A stretch of DNA of 64,000 nucleotides, taken from positions 366,540 to 430,539 of the forward strand of contig JAITTY010000022.1 of NCBI GenBank assembly GCA_031286695.1. Reading direction: 5' to 3'. Made by a program: the position numbers and the translations under genes. Positions 63,096 to 64,000 of the stretch are shown here, piece by piece. The number at the start of each line of letters is the position of its first letter. Positions within the stretch are counted from its first letter, which is position 1. Source of the DNA: Sphingobacterium sp. (GTDB lineage Bacteria; Bacteroidota; Bacteroidia; Sphingobacteriales; Sphingobacteriaceae). The notes under the pieces are model-generated. The model did not search any database. It was given only the letters and a program-made list of their open reading frames with translations, and had not been told where the DNA came from.

Positions 63096-63562
63096 AAAAC
63101 CTAAACTAAACCTAAGTAAAAAGGTAAGAAAGTGTAGCTATAAAAGGAGGTATTCCGGCGCTACCAATATTCGCTCTTGTCCATGGGCTGCGCAATTTAT
63201 CCGGTGTGCATTGTGCTGCCGCTCTCGTCTACCTATTATTGGTTTCGTTCCCGCTATCCCGTCCGCTTGTTATATCCAGCGTTGCGGTGTCTTTCCGTGA
63301 CCATCTTTCCGGCGGCATAATTTTATGGTCCTACCAATATCCGCTCGTTCCCAGTCTCTGCTGCTTATGTTTGCCCCTGCAGCCGGTGCTGAAATCCCCG
63401 GTGAGCTCCTTTCCCGGTGCCTGGAGCTTCTCTGTTTCCATTTGTGGTGCAGGATCAGCCGTTATTTGCCAGCTGCTGCACCTGCCGCTACCAAAAACCA
63501 AAAAGAATCTCGCACCGTTACAGGCAGTTAAGAGGAAAATGAAAATAATAAGAACGAAAGGC

Positions 63563-63594
63563 TTGGAAGTTTGTATTTAAACTCCCTATCTTTG
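63563..63594 (+). promoter_or_regulatory. Predicted rRNA promoter P1
   Basis: TTG (63563-63565) and a perfect TATCTTTG (63587-63594) are 21 bases apart. It points to the rRNA leader, about 410 bases before the window end. Confidence 0.6.
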
Positions 63595-63713
63595 CACCAC
63601 TCCGCAAGGGAGGCACGGTTACCTCGAAACAGGGAATCATGAAAAAAGAAGGGTTTAACGAGAGTTGAGCGCGGAAATCGAAAAAGAGAAAAGAAAAAAA
63701 ACTTGAAAAAGTT

Positions 63714-63744
63714 TTTGGAAGTTCAGAAAAGATTTCTACCTTTG
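63714..63744 (+). promoter_or_regulatory. Predicted rRNA promoter P2
   Basis: TTTG (63714-63717) and a perfect TACCTTTG (63737-63744) are 19 bases apart, with A-tracts upstream (63680-63710) that could act as an UP element. This is the strongest promoter by consensus in the window. Confidence 0.75.
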
Positions 63745-64000
63745 CAGTCCCAACGGAAACGGAGGGGAAACAAAAAAAGATAAAGACGGCGCAATGCCAT
63801 CGGAATATAGCGGATACGGAAGTTGAAGCGGCAAAAGTTCTTTAAGAAAACACAATCATGTAAGCGTGACGAGTAGACAGGCGAAAGTCGAAAGTCATGA
63901 ACAAATTCAAGAATTAGTTCAATTCGATCCAAGATCAGAGATATAAAAAAAGAATTCTGATTATGTAAATAGTTGGAATCAAAAACTTCATTTTACAATG
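63745..64000 (+). other. Leader of an rRNA operon; 16S rRNA starts beyond the window
   Basis: The sequence after P2 has no gene. It contains AGTTCTTTAAGAAAAC (63836 on), which resembles a boxA antitermination signal, and ends in AACTTCATTTTACAATG, the sequence that in Sphingobacteriaceae I recall directly before GAGAGTTTGATCCTGG of 16S rRNA. The 16S gene itself is not in the window, so this is recognition by recall plus promoter evidence. Confidence 0.7.

Larger units (their letters stand above)
62484..63560. other. Gene-poor structured region upstream of the rRNA operon
   Basis: Over 1 kb with no convincing gene on either strand. 62530-62960 has higher GC than its surroundings and several short inverted repeats. 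63003-63115 is low-complexity AGCTTA/CTAAACC sequence. 63150-63540 is pyrimidine-rich and holds two copies of CTACCAATAT(T/C)CGCTC exactly 170 bases apart (63161 and 63331). Open frames here have no recognisable domain. Confidence 0.5.

Noticed and set aside
63206-63580. Open frame of 124 codons
   Set aside because: Its product is a hydrophobic, Ser/Leu/Cys/Pro-rich string without a domain, it lies in pyrimidine-rich sequence and it reaches into the rRNA promoter P1. It is likely chance.
63723-63932. Minus-strand open frame in the rRNA leader
   Set aside because: It overlaps promoter P2 and the boxA-like leader and has no recognisable domain.
62484-64000. tRNA or CRISPR array in the gene-poor end
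   Set aside because: No cloverleaf with a TTCGA-type arm and no regularly spaced direct repeats were seen; the CTAAACC repeats are too short and irregular for CRISPR.

Overview
The window looks like chromosomal DNA of a Bacteroidota bacterium of the Sphingobacteriaceae, most likely Sphingobacterium or a close relative. The grounds are a SusC/SusD pair, DUF4625 lipoproteins, many large outer-membrane barrels, and promoters of the Bacteroidota type (TTG, 17-21 bases, TAnnTTTG). The last ~260 bases read like the leader of an rRNA operon whose 16S gene starts just past the right edge. The genus is inference; no rRNA gene lies inside the window.

Layout. (1) 1-19.7 kb: an exopolysaccharide/O-antigen type locus with glycosyltransferases, a hexapeptide acetyltransferase, a Wzx-like flippase, a UDP-xylose synthase, a CpsB-type PHP tyrosine phosphatase, a WbpM/CapD-like 4,6-dehydratase and a full dTDP-L-rhamnose set (rfbB, C, D, A). 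Inside it sit a PAS histidine kinase, a membrane endonuclease/exonuclease/phosphatase-fold protein and a receiver-histidine kinase hybrid. (2) 19.7-28.3 kb: a TPR histidine kinase, a LuxR-type response regulator, and four genes that together resemble a chaperone-usher pathway: a 944-residue usher-like barrel, a PapD-like chaperone, a small secreted subunit and a larger subunit whose C-terminal domain resembles the small one. This is the best candidate for an undescribed system. (3) 28.5-38 kb: an acyltransferase, an amidohydrolase, an AraC regulator, a GH127 beta-L-arabinofuranosidase with a LamG domain, and an OmpR/histidine-kinase pair with a PepSY-like protein. (4) 38-45.9 kb: a TonB-receptor/DUF4625 operon whose promoter is bracketed by two TTGCAAC-type palindromes, two small exported proteins, signal peptidase I and a small barrel. 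(5) 46.3-58.4 kb: a polysaccharide utilisation locus with SusC, SusD, a 7TM receptor fused to an IS1595-type zinc ribbon, a GH2 enzyme and a right-handed beta-helix protein. (6) 58.5-62.5 kb: a beta-propeller protein translationally coupled to an outer-membrane barrel. (7) 62.5-64 kb: no convincing gene; structured GC-rich sequence, a low-complexity hairpin, then two rRNA-type promoters and the rrn leader.

How the genes work together. Region 1 makes, decorates and exports a rhamnose-containing and probably xylose-containing surface polysaccharide. Region 2 would build a surface fibre. Region 5 would capture and degrade a glycan, with the 7TM/zinc-ribbon protein as its likely local regulator because no ECF sigma/anti-sigma pair or hybrid two-component regulator is next to the SusCD genes. 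No tRNA, CRISPR array, intact insertion sequence or prophage was seen.
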